This document shows, piece by piece, positions 1-7,266 of a DNA stretch of 34,946 nucleotides. Every line of letters begins with the position of its first letter. The stretch's first letter is position 1. Position numbers and translations under genes: made by a program. Source of the stretch: JAFKKS01 sp039808325 (GTDB taxonomy: Bacteria; Pseudomonadota; Alphaproteobacteria; Rhizobiales; Xanthobacteraceae); contig JBDHSU010000027.1 of the NCBI GenBank assembly GCA_039808325.1, forward strand, positions 1-34,946, read 5' to 3'. The notes under the pieces are model-generated. The model saw only the letters and a program-made list of their open reading frames with translations, was not told the origin of the DNA and made no database searches.

Positions 1-122
1 CGGGCGGGGCACGGCCGTCCGTAACATTATGGCCTGCGGATACGCGAACCCGCGCATCCAGCGTCCTTTTGGTTGTTGTACGATGACCCGACAACGCGGT
101 CAACGGAGGGGCGGCTGTCGCC

Positions 123-908
123 CTAATGCAGAATCTGGCTCAGGAACAGCTTCGTGCGTTCATGCTGCGGGTTGGCGAAGAACGCGTTCGGCTCGTTCGC
201 CTCGACGATCTGGCCGGCGTCCATGAAAATGACGCGATTGGCGACCTGCCGCGCAAAGCCCATCTCGTGGGTGACGCACAGCATCGTCATGCCGTCCTCG
301 GCGAGGCTCACCATGGTGTCGAGCACCTCCTTCACCATTTCCGGGTCGAGCGCCGAGGTCGGTTCGTCGAACAGCATGATCTTGGGATTCATGCAGAGCG
401 CGCGGGCGATGGCGACGCGCTGTTGCTGGCCGCCGGAGAGCTGTCCTGGATACTTGTTCGCCTGCTCGGGAATTTTCACGCGCGTGAGATATTTGTGCGC
501 GATCTCCTCCGCGTCCTTCTTCGGCATCTTGCGCACCCAGATCGGCGCCAGCGTGCAATTTTCCAGCACCGTCAGGTGCGGGAACAGATTGAAGTGCTGG
601 AACACCATGCCGACTTCGCGGCGAATCTCGTCGATCTTCTTGAGGTCGTTGGTCAGTTCGATGCCATCGACGATGATCCTGCCCTTCTGATGTTCCTCCA
701 GGCGGTTGATGCAGCGGATCATCGTCGACTTGCCCGACCCCGACGGCCCGCAGATGACGATGCGCTCGCCGCGCTGGACCGTCAGATTGATGTCGCGCAG
801 GACGTGAAAGTCCCCGTACCATTTGTGTACGGCCTCAAGCGCGACGGCGGGCGCCTGGCCCGCTGAAGACGTTGGCGTTGGAGCAACGGCGGGAACAGTC
901 TGATTCAT
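123..908 (-). CDS. aapP: General L-amino-acid ABC transporter, ATP-binding protein AapP
   Basis: This 261-residue protein is the cytoplasmic ATPase that powers the Aap amino-acid importer. The full ABC signature set is visible: Walker A GPSGSGKST at about residues 54-62, Q-loop Gln in VFQHFNLF near 104, signature LSGGQQQR at 157-164, Walker B IMLFDEPTSALD at 177-188, and the switch His in VTHEMGFA near 214. It most resembles the polar amino-acid (GlnQ/HisP) subfamily. The first 22 or so residues, rich in Pro, Ala and Thr, are an extension ahead of the usual start of the domain. The gene is the last of four in the aap operon, 15 nt after aapM. The start is ATG at 908. The product class is certain; the name AapP rests on the neighbouring AapJ, AapQ and AapM, which are specific to this transporter type. 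Confidence 0.95.
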   Translation of the reverse strand: MNQTVPAVAPTPTSSAGQAPAVALEAVHKWYGDFHVLRDINLTVQRGERIVICGPSGSGKSTMIRCINRLEEHQKGRIIVDGIELTNDLKKIDEIRREVGMVFQHFNLFPHLTVLENCTLAPIWVRKMPKKDAEEIAHKYLTRVKIPEQANKYPGQLSGGQQQRVAIARALCMNPKIMLFDEPTSALDPEMVKEVLDTMVSLAEDGMTMLCVTHEMGFARQVANRVIFMDAGQIVEANEPNAFFANPQHERTKLFLSQILH

Positions 909-923
909 GGAAAAGCGTCCTCG

Positions 924-2126
924 TCAGCGGCGGTCCGCACGAGCAAGCCGCGCCTCGATGGTCTTGGCGTAACGCGACATGCCGTAGCAGAAGATGATGT
1001 AGAAAATGGCGGCGAAAACGTAGCCCGTCGTGCTCGTTACCGGCGTTGCCCATTTCGGGTCGATGCGCGCCGCCTCGATCGTTTTCAAAAGATCGAAGAT
1101 GCCGACGATGAACACGAGGGTCGTATCCTTGAACAGCCCGATATAGGTGTTGACGATGTTGGGTACGGTGATCTTGAGCGCCTGCGGCAGGACGACCAGG
1201 CGCATCATCTGCCAATAGCCGAGGCCGACCGCCATCGCGCCCTCGTATTGGCCCTTCGGGATGGCCTGCAGCCCGGCGCGCACCACCTCCGCCATATAGG
1301 CGGACGCGAACATCGCGATGCCGACGAGCGCGCGCAGCAGCTTGTCCGGCGACCATGCTTCGGGCACGAACAGCGGCAGCATCACGCTCGCCATGAAAAG
1401 GACGGTGATCAGCGGCACGCCGCGGACGAACTCGATGTAGATCACCGAGAATAATTTTACGGCCGGCATCTGCGAGCGCCGCCCGAGCGCCAACAGAATG
1501 CCGATCGGCAGCGAGCACACGATACCGACCGTGGCGACGACGATGGTCACCAGGATGCCGCCCCATAGCGTCGTATCGACCGTCGGCAGCCCGATTGCGG
1601 GAAAGCCCTTCAGCAGAATGTAGGACGCGACCGGCAGGATGACGAAGAAGTAGAAAGCGCCGAGGTCGCGGCGCGGCGCGCTCAGGCGCAGAAGCCAGAA
1701 CACACCGATCGCCAGCATCGCGAAGAAGACATTGACGCGCCAGCGTTCGGGGATCGGGTAGGAGCCGTAGACGAAATAAGCGAGCCGCTCGTCGACGAAG
1801 GCCCAGCAGGCGCCCACCTCGGGCCGCGCGGCGGTGACGAGACACGCCTCGCGGTCGGCGCCGGTCCAGACGGCGTCGATGAGCGTGAATTTGATGATCG
1901 GCGGCACGACCCACAGGATCAGCAGAATGATGCCGAGCGAGAGAACCGTGTCGAGCGGGGTGGCGAAGAAGTTCCGCCGGAGCCACGCGAATGCTCCGCG
2001 CTCTCCCGCCGGCGGCGGAAGCGCCTCGACCGGGACGTCCCGCACATAGGCGATCCCGTGCTCGGGATCCATCGACGCCAGTTCGGTCCTCACTTCGGCT
2101 TCCGTCGCGGGTGTAGGCTCCGACAT
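924..2126 (-). CDS. aapM: General L-amino-acid ABC transporter permease AapM
   Basis: This 400-residue inner-membrane permease is one of two channel subunits of the Aap importer. Hydrophobic segments are visible near residues 60-80, 133-147, 157-173, 190-214, 235-252, 262-278 and 365-382. The cytoplasmic EAA loop that docks on the ATPase lies around residues 280-320, with VVRAGLQAIPKGQYEGA followed by VVLPQALK. A long N-terminal part of about 185 residues precedes the conserved permease core. This is typical of AapM and separates it from the short HisM/GlnP permeases of about 220-240 residues. It contains a periplasmic-looking loop with Cys95 and Cys107. The gene begins 4 nt after aapQ and is followed by aapP, so translation is probably coupled. 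The start is ATG at 2126. Confidence 0.94.
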   Translation of the reverse strand: MSEPTPATEAEVRTELASMDPEHGIAYVRDVPVEALPPPAGERGAFAWLRRNFFATPLDTVLSLGIILLILWVVPPIIKFTLIDAVWTGADREACLVTAARPEVGACWAFVDERLAYFVYGSYPIPERWRVNVFFAMLAIGVFWLLRLSAPRRDLGAFYFFVILPVASYILLKGFPAIGLPTVDTTLWGGILVTIVVATVGIVCSLPIGILLALGRRSQMPAVKLFSVIYIEFVRGVPLITVLFMASVMLPLFVPEAWSPDKLLRALVGIAMFASAYMAEVVRAGLQAIPKGQYEGAMAVGLGYWQMMRLVVLPQALKITVPNIVNTYIGLFKDTTLVFIVGIFDLLKTIEAARIDPKWATPVTSTTGYVFAAIFYIIFCYGMSRYAKTIEARLARADRR

Positions 2127-2130
2127 GGCC

Positions 2131-3330
2131 TCAGCGCTCCACGATCGCCATGCGTGAATTGAAGACGTTCATCGCGAATGAGGTGACGAGGCTGATGGTC
2201 AGATACACCGCCATCGTGATCGCGACGACCTCAACCGCCTGGCCGGTTTGATTGAGGACGGTTCCGGTGAAGACCTGCACGAGGTCGGGATAGCCGACGG
2301 CGACGGCCAGTGAGGAATTCTTGGTCAGGTTCAGATACTGGTTGGTGAGCGGCGGCACGATGACCCGCATCGCCTGCGGGATGACGACCAGGCGCAAGGT
2401 CGCGCCCTGCCGCAGGCCGAGCGCATTGGCCGCTTCCGTCTGGCCTTTCGAGACCGCCAGGATGCCCGCGCGCACCACCTCGGAGATGAACGCTGCCGTA
2501 TAGGTGACCAGCCCGAGCAGGAGCGCGACGAATTCAGGCAGCACCTCGACGCCGCCGCGAATGTTGAAACGCCCCTTTTCCGGATAGGAGAATGCGACGC
2601 TCAACTCGCCGGAGAGCAGGACCAGGAGCGGCAAGCCGACGAACAGCCCCAATGTGACCCACAACACCGGCGCCTGTTGTCCCGTGCGCTCCTGGCGCTT
2701 GCCCGCCCAGATGCGGAACGCGATCGAGCCGACAAGCGCGACAAGGAGAGCGCCGATCAACAGCCTCCCGCCGGAATGGAAGATCGGCGACGGAAAAAAC
2801 AGTCCGCGATTGTTGAGAAAGACGCTGCTGCCGATAGCGTAGCTGGAGCGCAGGTCCGGCAGCGCCTTGAGGACCGCGTTGTACCAGAACAGCAGTTGCA
2901 GCAGCAGCGGCAGATTGCGGATCACCTCGACGTATCCGGTGGCGATCCGCGCAACCAACAGATTGCGCGAGAGACGGGCAATGCCGACGAGAAAGCCGAG
3001 GATCGTCGCGAGAACGATACCGATAACGGAAACCAGCAAGGTATTGAGCAGGCCGACCCAAAACGCCGTGCCGTAGGTCGAAGCCTGCGCCGAGTATTCG
3101 ATCAGCGTCTGGCTAATATCGAAGCCGGCGGTGACGTCCCAGAATCCGAATCCGGACGCGATATGCGCCCGCTCCAGGTTGACGATCGCGTTCCTGGCGG
3201 CCGCGTAGACGAGGAAAGCGACGATCAGGCATAGGAGCACCTGATAAGCGATCGCGCGGACCTTCGGGTCCCGCAACGGCGATACCTTCGGCGGGCCTAC
3301 GTCTTTGATCGATTCTTGCGCAATGCTCAT
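2131..3330 (-). CDS. aapQ: General L-amino-acid ABC transporter permease AapQ
   Basis: This 399-residue membrane permease pairs with AapM. Its EAA loop is EVVRAGILAVSKGQTEAANA followed by VVIPQAM, at about residues 280-320. It is followed by NLTKNSSLAVAVGYPDL, a stretch conserved in AapQ/BztB-type permeases. Hydrophobic segments include about 26-45, 90-115, 190-206 and 220-240. The region of roughly 150-260, with an extra membrane pair, is the insertion that makes these permeases longer than ordinary polar amino-acid permeases. The start is ATG at 3330. It is separated from aapJ by 207 nt containing two strong hairpins, whereas aapQ, aapM and aapP are packed together. This fits a binding protein made in excess over the membrane components. 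Confidence 0.94.
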   Translation of the reverse strand: MSIAQESIKDVGPPKVSPLRDPKVRAIAYQVLLCLIVAFLVYAAARNAIVNLERAHIASGFGFWDVTAGFDISQTLIEYSAQASTYGTAFWVGLLNTLLVSVIGIVLATILGFLVGIARLSRNLLVARIATGYVEVIRNLPLLLQLLFWYNAVLKALPDLRSSYAIGSSVFLNNRGLFFPSPIFHSGGRLLIGALLVALVGSIAFRIWAGKRQERTGQQAPVLWVTLGLFVGLPLLVLLSGELSVAFSYPEKGRFNIRGGVEVLPEFVALLLGLVTYTAAFISEVVRAGILAVSKGQTEAANALGLRQGATLRLVVIPQAMRVIVPPLTNQYLNLTKNSSLAVAVGYPDLVQVFTGTVLNQTGQAVEVVAITMAVYLTISLVTSFAMNVFNSRMAIVER

Positions 3331-3458
3331 GCCGCTTCCCCAGAGCGTCTTGTGCTTGCAACAGCCGGGCTGCGCCGGAATTTTCTCCTTCCGAGCGTAC
3401 GCAAGGAGCGTGCCGCTTGTCTTACATCGCTGCGTTCGCGCCGCTCCGCACGGCCCTT

Positions 3459-3483
3459 CCGCGGCAGGCAGCGCCCGCCGCGG
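3459..3483 (-). other. Intercistronic hairpin 2 between aapJ and aapQ
   Basis: An 11-bp stem (arms 3459-3469 and 3473-3483, with one G-U pair when read on the minus strand) closes a 3-nt loop. It lies in the aapJ-aapQ gap and is not followed by a T-run on the minus strand, so it looks like an RNA-stabilising or attenuating hairpin rather than a full terminator. It is the promoter-distal one of a pair with 3495-3526. Confidence 0.6.
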
Positions 3484-3494
3484 CTTCTACTCTC

Positions 3495-3526
3495 GACGGC
3501 GGGCCCCTCCCCAGTTACCCGCCGTC
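3495..3526 (-). other. Intercistronic hairpin 1 just after aapJ
   Basis: Perfect 9-bp arms, gacggcggg (3495-3503) and cccgccgtc (3518-3526), enclose a 14-nt loop. The hairpin begins 11 nt beyond the aapJ stop codon. No T-run follows on the minus strand. Hairpins after the first gene of binding-protein transporter operons are known, for instance from malE and hisJ, to protect the upstream message from 3' exonucleases or to reduce readthrough. That role is inferred here from position. Confidence 0.6.
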
Positions 3527-3537
3527 GGATCGGCGCG

Positions 3538-4554
3538 TTACCGCACCGGCGGCGCGTATTGCAGGCCGCCCTTCGTCCACAGCGCGTTGAGCCCGCGCGC
3601 GATTTTCAACGGGGAGCCCTGCCCCACATTGCGCTCGAAGATTTCGCCGTAGTTGCCGACATGCTTGATGATGCGCACCGCCCAGTCCTTCGTCAGGCCG
3701 AGCTGCTCGCCATATGTTCCTTCCGTTCCGAGCAAGCGCTTCACGTCCGGATTTTCGGACTTGAGCATCTCGTTGACGTTGGCTTTCGTGATGCCCATCT
3801 CTTCGGCGTTGATCAGCGCGAAGTGCACCCACTTGACGATGTCGAACCACTGATCGTCACCGTGGCGCACGGACGGGCCGAGCGGCTCCTTCGAGATGAT
3901 TTCCGGAAGAACGACGTGGTCGTCCGGCTTGGCCAGACGCAGACGCTCCGAGTAGAGACCCGACGCGTCCGTCGTAAACGCATCGCAGCGCCCCGCGTCA
4001 TACGCTTTGGTGGTTTCGTCCGCGCTCGCAAACGTCACCGTTTTCAGTTTCATCTTGTTGGCGCGGAAATAATCGGCGAGGTTGAGTTCCGTCGTCGTGC
4101 CCTGCTGCACGCAGACCGCGGCGTCGTTAAGCTCGAGCGCCGAGTTCACCTTCAGCGCCTTGCGCACCATGAAGCCTTGACCGTCGTAATAATTCACGCC
4201 GGTGAAGTTCAGGCCGAGCGAGGTATCGCGCGAACTCGTCCATGTCGTGTTGCGCACCAGCACATCGACGTCGCCCGACTGCAGCGACGTGAAGCGGTCC
4301 TTGGCTGTCAGCGGCACGAACTTCACCTTGGTCGGATCGTCGAAGATCGCCGCGGCGATGGCGCGGCAATAATCGACGTCCAGGCCGGTCCAATTTCCCT
4401 GCGCGTCCGGCAGGCCGAATCCGGCGAGGCCGGCGTTCGAGCCGCAATTCAGTATGCCGCGCGACTTGACGGTGTTGAGGGTCTGCGCCGACGCGGCGGC
4501 AGCCGTTAAGCCAAACACTGCTGCCAGCGCGAACGTGGTGATGACGCGTTTCAT
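3538..4554 (-). CDS. aapJ: Amino-acid ABC transporter periplasmic binding protein AapJ
   Basis: This 338-residue substrate-binding protein captures L-amino acids in the periplasm and delivers them to AapQM. A Sec signal peptide is clear: MKR, a hydrophobic stretch, then ASA before Gln24. The mature part begins TLNTVKSRGILNCGSNAGLAGF and has the bacterial extracellular solute-binding family 3 fold. The frame stays open upstream to 4719, but I chose ATG 4554. It gives the signal peptide directly and has a GGGAG Shine-Dalgarno sequence about 11 nt upstream; the longer version would bury the signal peptide 55 residues inside. It is the first gene of the aap operon and diverges from metC. Family assignment is firm. 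The general-amino-acid specificity is by analogy with Rhizobium AapJ. Confidence 0.95.
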   Translation of the reverse strand: MKRVITTFALAAVFGLTAAAASAQTLNTVKSRGILNCGSNAGLAGFGLPDAQGNWTGLDVDYCRAIAAAIFDDPTKVKFVPLTAKDRFTSLQSGDVDVLVRNTTWTSSRDTSLGLNFTGVNYYDGQGFMVRKALKVNSALELNDAAVCVQQGTTTELNLADYFRANKMKLKTVTFASADETTKAYDAGRCDAFTTDASGLYSERLRLAKPDDHVVLPEIISKEPLGPSVRHGDDQWFDIVKWVHFALINAEEMGITKANVNEMLKSENPDVKRLLGTEGTYGEQLGLTKDWAVRIIKHVGNYGEIFERNVGQGSPLKIARGLNALWTKGGLQYAPPVR

Positions 4555-4794
4555 GACCTGAGATTCTCCCATTATCTGCTGGTCGGACGAGTTCAGTCGG
4601 TTCCATGGGATCGACTCGCGAATACGCATTCGCTGCCGATCTGAATGCGTGTCACGTCTAAGCGTGACCGGCCATTCCCCTCCCATCGTCCCGGTTGCCG
4701 GCATCATGGGAACGATCATCTGTCGAGGTCAAGGGGCTCGCCCCTCTTCCGTCTCGCCTCGGTAAATGCGAAAGCTGCCGTACCTTGGAGACGG
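4555..4794. promoter_or_regulatory. Divergent promoter region aapJ / metC with an inverted repeat
   Basis: The 240-nt gap between two divergent genes must hold both promoters. At 4651-4668 there is an inverted repeat with perfect 6-nt arms, GTCACG and CGTGAC, spaced by 6 nt. At 4619-4632 a second, shorter one has CGAAT and ATTCG arms spaced by 4 nt. The first has the size and symmetry of a dimeric regulator site. I cannot assign a regulator, and I did not find convincing -35/-10 boxes. Confidence 0.4.
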
Positions 4795-5997
4795 ATGGAC
4801 GATATGAACGATAAGAGCGCCGCGGCCGGCAGCCCATTGAAGCCGGAGACCCACCTCGTTGTCGCGGGACGAAACCCGTCCGCGCAACACGGCTTCGTCA
4901 ATACGCCGATCTATCGCGGCTCGACCGTCCTTTATCCGACGGCCGACGACTTCCTGAAGCGCAACCGGCGTTATACGTACGGAACCCGCGGGACCCCCAC
5001 CATCGATTCCCTCGAAGCCGCCTGGAGCGAACTCAGCGGCGCGGCCGGCACGGTCGTGGTTCCCTCGGGTCTCGCCGCGATCACCGTCGCGCTTCTGTCC
5101 TGCCTGAAGGCCGGCGATCATATGCTGGTTACGGATTCTGTATACCGGCCGACTCGCAACTTCTGCGACAATGTCCTCAAGCGTTTCGGCGTCACCACGA
5201 CCTATTACGACCCGCTGGTCGGCGCCGGCATCGGCGAGCTTATGCAGCCGAATACGCGGGCCGTGTTCACGGAGTCGCCCGGCTCGCAGTCGTTTGAAAT
5301 CCAGGACGTGCCGGCGATCGCGGAGGTGGCGCATAAGCGCGACGCCGTCGTGCTGATCGACAATACCTGGGCGACGCCGCTCTTCTTCCCGCCTCACGCC
5401 CGTGGCGCGGATATCGCGATCGAAGCCGGCACAAAATATCTCGGCGGGCATTCCGACCTTTTGATGGGGCTCGTCACCGCGAACGAGCGGTGCTGGAAAG
5501 CGCTGCGCGATACCTTCGATCATTTCGCGATGTGTACGGGTCCCGAGGACGCGTTCCTGGCGTTGCGCGGACTGCGGACTTTGGGGGTCCGCCTGCAGCA
5601 TCATCAGACCTCCGCGTTGCAAGTGGCGCGCTGGCTGGAGCGACGCCCGGAAGTGTTGCGCGTCATGCATCCGGCTCTCGAAAGCGATCCCGGGCATGCG
5701 CTGTGGAAGCGTGACTTCAGCGGCGCGACCGGCCTGTTCAGCGTCGTTCTGAAGCCGGTTCCCGAGGCCGCGGCGCACGCCTTCATCAACGCGCTCAAAC
5801 TGTTCGGCATCGGCGCGTCGTGGGGCGGTTTCGAGAGCTTGCTGATCCCCTTCGACTGTTCCGAATATCGCACGGCGACGCCATGGAATCCGGGTGGTCC
5901 GACTGTGCGCATCCACATCGGTCACGAGGATGTCGGCGATCTCATCGCCGACCTGGAACAGGGATTTGCGGCGCTGGCGCGGGCGGCCTCGGTCTGA
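4795..5997 (+). CDS. metC: Cystathionine beta-lyase (PLP-dependent trans-sulfuration enzyme)
   Basis: This 400-residue cytoplasmic enzyme belongs to the Cys/Met metabolism PLP family. Cystathionine beta-lyase converts cystathionine to homocysteine, pyruvate and ammonia in methionine synthesis. The PLP lysine is about K214 in AGTKYLGGHSD. LIDNTWATP around 188-196 holds the Asp that pairs with the pyridine nitrogen, and YTYGTRGTPT near 60-69 is the tetramer/phosphate-binding stretch. The SWGGFESL motif near the C-terminus is typical of MetC-type lyases. ATG 4795 was chosen because GGAG lies 4 nt before it and homology starts soon after; ATG 4804 is also possible, while the open frame from 4645 has no family support. 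The stop codon lies inside a dispersed repeat. A gamma-lyase or gamma-synthase role is less likely but cannot be excluded from sequence. Confidence 0.88.
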   Translation: MDDMNDKSAAAGSPLKPETHLVVAGRNPSAQHGFVNTPIYRGSTVLYPTADDFLKRNRRYTYGTRGTPTIDSLEAAWSELSGAAGTVVVPSGLAAITVALLSCLKAGDHMLVTDSVYRPTRNFCDNVLKRFGVTTTYYDPLVGAGIGELMQPNTRAVFTESPGSQSFEIQDVPAIAEVAHKRDAVVLIDNTWATPLFFPPHARGADIAIEAGTKYLGGHSDLLMGLVTANERCWKALRDTFDHFAMCTGPEDAFLALRGLRTLGVRLQHHQTSALQVARWLERRPEVLRVMHPALESDPGHALWKRDFSGATGLFSVVLKPVPEAAAHAFINALKLFGIGASWGGFESLLIPFDCSEYRTATPWNPGGPTVRIHIGHEDVGDLIADLEQGFAALARAASV

Positions 5998-6109
5998 TCC
6001 AACGGCATTGAACCGGACCCGCCGTCATCGTTTCGTTTGAGCATGATCCCCCGGGTCGAGCCCGAGGGCATGCCTCTTCGAAAACCGGTTTCCGCTTTTC
6101 GGGATGCTC
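5991..6109 (-). repeat. GAGCATGATCC-family dispersed repeat, copy 1
   Basis: Read on the minus strand, this element has GAGCATCCCGAAAAGCGG, then an ACCGGTTTTC core, then GATCATGCTC, then a tail ending GTTGGATCAGACC. The same order occurs on the plus strand at 29147-29242. The tail matches that copy at 21 of 22 bases near its end (my count). This copy carries about 25 extra bases in the middle (around 6054-6078) that are self-complementary. It fills most of the convergent gap between metC and the PAP2 gene and includes the metC stop codon (5995-5997). Similar GAGCATGATCC elements are common between genes in Rhizobiales. Confidence 0.75.
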
Positions 6110-6123
6110 CGGGACGGAGCGAT

Positions 6124-7002
6124 TCAGCCACGCGCCAGACGAGACGGAATGCGCCGGAGTAGCTCCCGCACCCGCGCCCATGAGGGACCCGGCAGAACTT
6201 CGACCCGCCGATCCGCGGTGACGTGAAAGGCAAGGCGCCGCATCGCAAACCAATTGCGCACAGCGATGGCGCCCAGCACGCCCACAACGGCGGCGGCAAG
6301 AACGTCGCTCGGGTAATGGGCCGACACGATGATCCGGCTGACGCCCACGACGCACGCGGCAATCCAGATCGGCCAGCGAATCCGCGGGTAGAGCGCGCCG
6401 ATCGCGAAGGCCGTCGCGAAGGCCGTCGTGGTATGGCCGGACGGGAGGCTGGCGTAGTTCGGGTCCCACCGGAAGGGTTGGAAGTCGAACGGGCCGCCCG
6501 CCTCGAAAAGATAAGGCCGGGCGCGGCCGATGAAGCGTTTGACGACCGTCACGACAATGCCGGGCATGGCGACGGCCATGAAAAGAAATCCGGCGCGCGC
6601 GACGAGCGACGCGATCACGAGTTGCCCGGTGCGGCCGAGCGAGGGCGAGGAGACCACGGCCGCCACCAGGATAGCGACGAGCAGCGGCACAAGCACCCAC
6701 CCGGACTGGCCGACGTCGGTGATGCCGGCAAACATCTCGACGAACCAGGGCGCGAGCAACCGTTGTTCCGCGATCGCGTGACCGTCGATCTTCAGCATCG
6801 TGACGGCAACGAGCGCGACCGCGAGAGCGGCTCCCAGCAACAGCCAGCCGGGCCCTGCCGTCAGCGGCCAGCGCTGTCCGGGCCGGATGCGGTCAAACGA
6901 GATCATCGTCCATGCCCAGGTCAGGACATTCATGACGGCACGGCGAAGGACGGACCCGAACCCTTGCGGCTCAGATGGACGCAAATCGATGGTGGTGCTC
7001 AA
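6124..7002 (-). CDS. PAP2-superfamily membrane phosphatase
   Basis: This 292-residue integral-membrane protein is of the type 2 phosphatidic acid phosphatase family. All three catalytic motifs are present: K155 with RARP at 160-163, PSGH at 187-190 (His protonates the leaving group), and SRIIVSAHYPSD at 222-233 (Arg, nucleophilic His, Asp). About six hydrophobic segments are visible. Such enzymes dephosphorylate lipid phosphates such as undecaprenyl pyrophosphate, phosphatidylglycerol phosphate or lipid A; which one cannot be told from sequence. The start is taken as TTG 7002, because GAGGTG lies 4 nt upstream. The first ATG is 23 codons in and lacks such a site. Its own 5' region (7003-7150) is followed by a dispersed repeat, so it is probably transcribed separately from pbpC. 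Confidence 0.88.
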   Translation of the reverse strand: MSTTIDLRPSEPQGFGSVLRRAVMNVLTWAWTMISFDRIRPGQRWPLTAGPGWLLLGAALAVALVAVTMLKIDGHAIAEQRLLAPWFVEMFAGITDVGQSGWVLVPLLVAILVAAVVSSPSLGRTGQLVIASLVARAGFLFMAVAMPGIVVTVVKRFIGRARPYLFEAGGPFDFQPFRWDPNYASLPSGHTTTAFATAFAIGALYPRIRWPIWIAACVVGVSRIIVSAHYPSDVLAAAVVGVLGAIAVRNWFAMRRLAFHVTADRRVEVLPGPSWARVRELLRRIPSRLARG

Positions 7003-7150
7003 TTTTCACCTCGCGGGCGCCTGCTCTCCCGAGCAGCAAGCCAAGACCGTTGAGTATAGACCATCGGATAGAAACGCGCTGCCTGGGCTGATCGATAGCC
7101 CACCCGGACGGAAATTGCACCGACCGGGCTCCGCCGCGCCGGGCTTGGTT

Positions 7151-7266
7151 TAGATCACAATGATTTTGGATCGAATCGATCCAAAATCTTGAACGTGATC
7201 GACTCTCACAACTTGGAGCGGGATGCGGGCGGAAAACCGCTCCACACTTTTCCTCATCCCGCTCTA
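7151..7266 (+). repeat. 116-bp double-hairpin dispersed repeat, copy A
   Basis: The first half holds a near-perfect palindrome, GATTTTGGATCGA then A then its reverse complement, flanked by GATCAC/GTGATC arms. The second half is another hairpin with arms GAGCGGGATG and CATCCCGCTC, with an inner GCGG-AAAA-CCGC stem. It differs from copy C at about 5 of 116 positions by eye. Its last three bases (7264-7266) are the stop codon of pbpC on the minus strand. Confidence 0.9.

Noticed and set aside
1..122. Possible gene in the first 122 bases
   Set aside because: No frame with family resemblance or a ribosome site; a short open frame from 29 runs antisense into aapP.
109..123. Hairpin GGGCG-N5-CGCCC just after aapP as a terminator
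   Set aside because: The stem is only 5 bp and no T-run follows on the minus strand, so it is not a convincing terminator.
7003..7150. Search for a small gene between the PAP2 gene and repeat copy A
   Set aside because: Short frames exist but none has a ribosome site plus plausible composition; treated as a 5' region.
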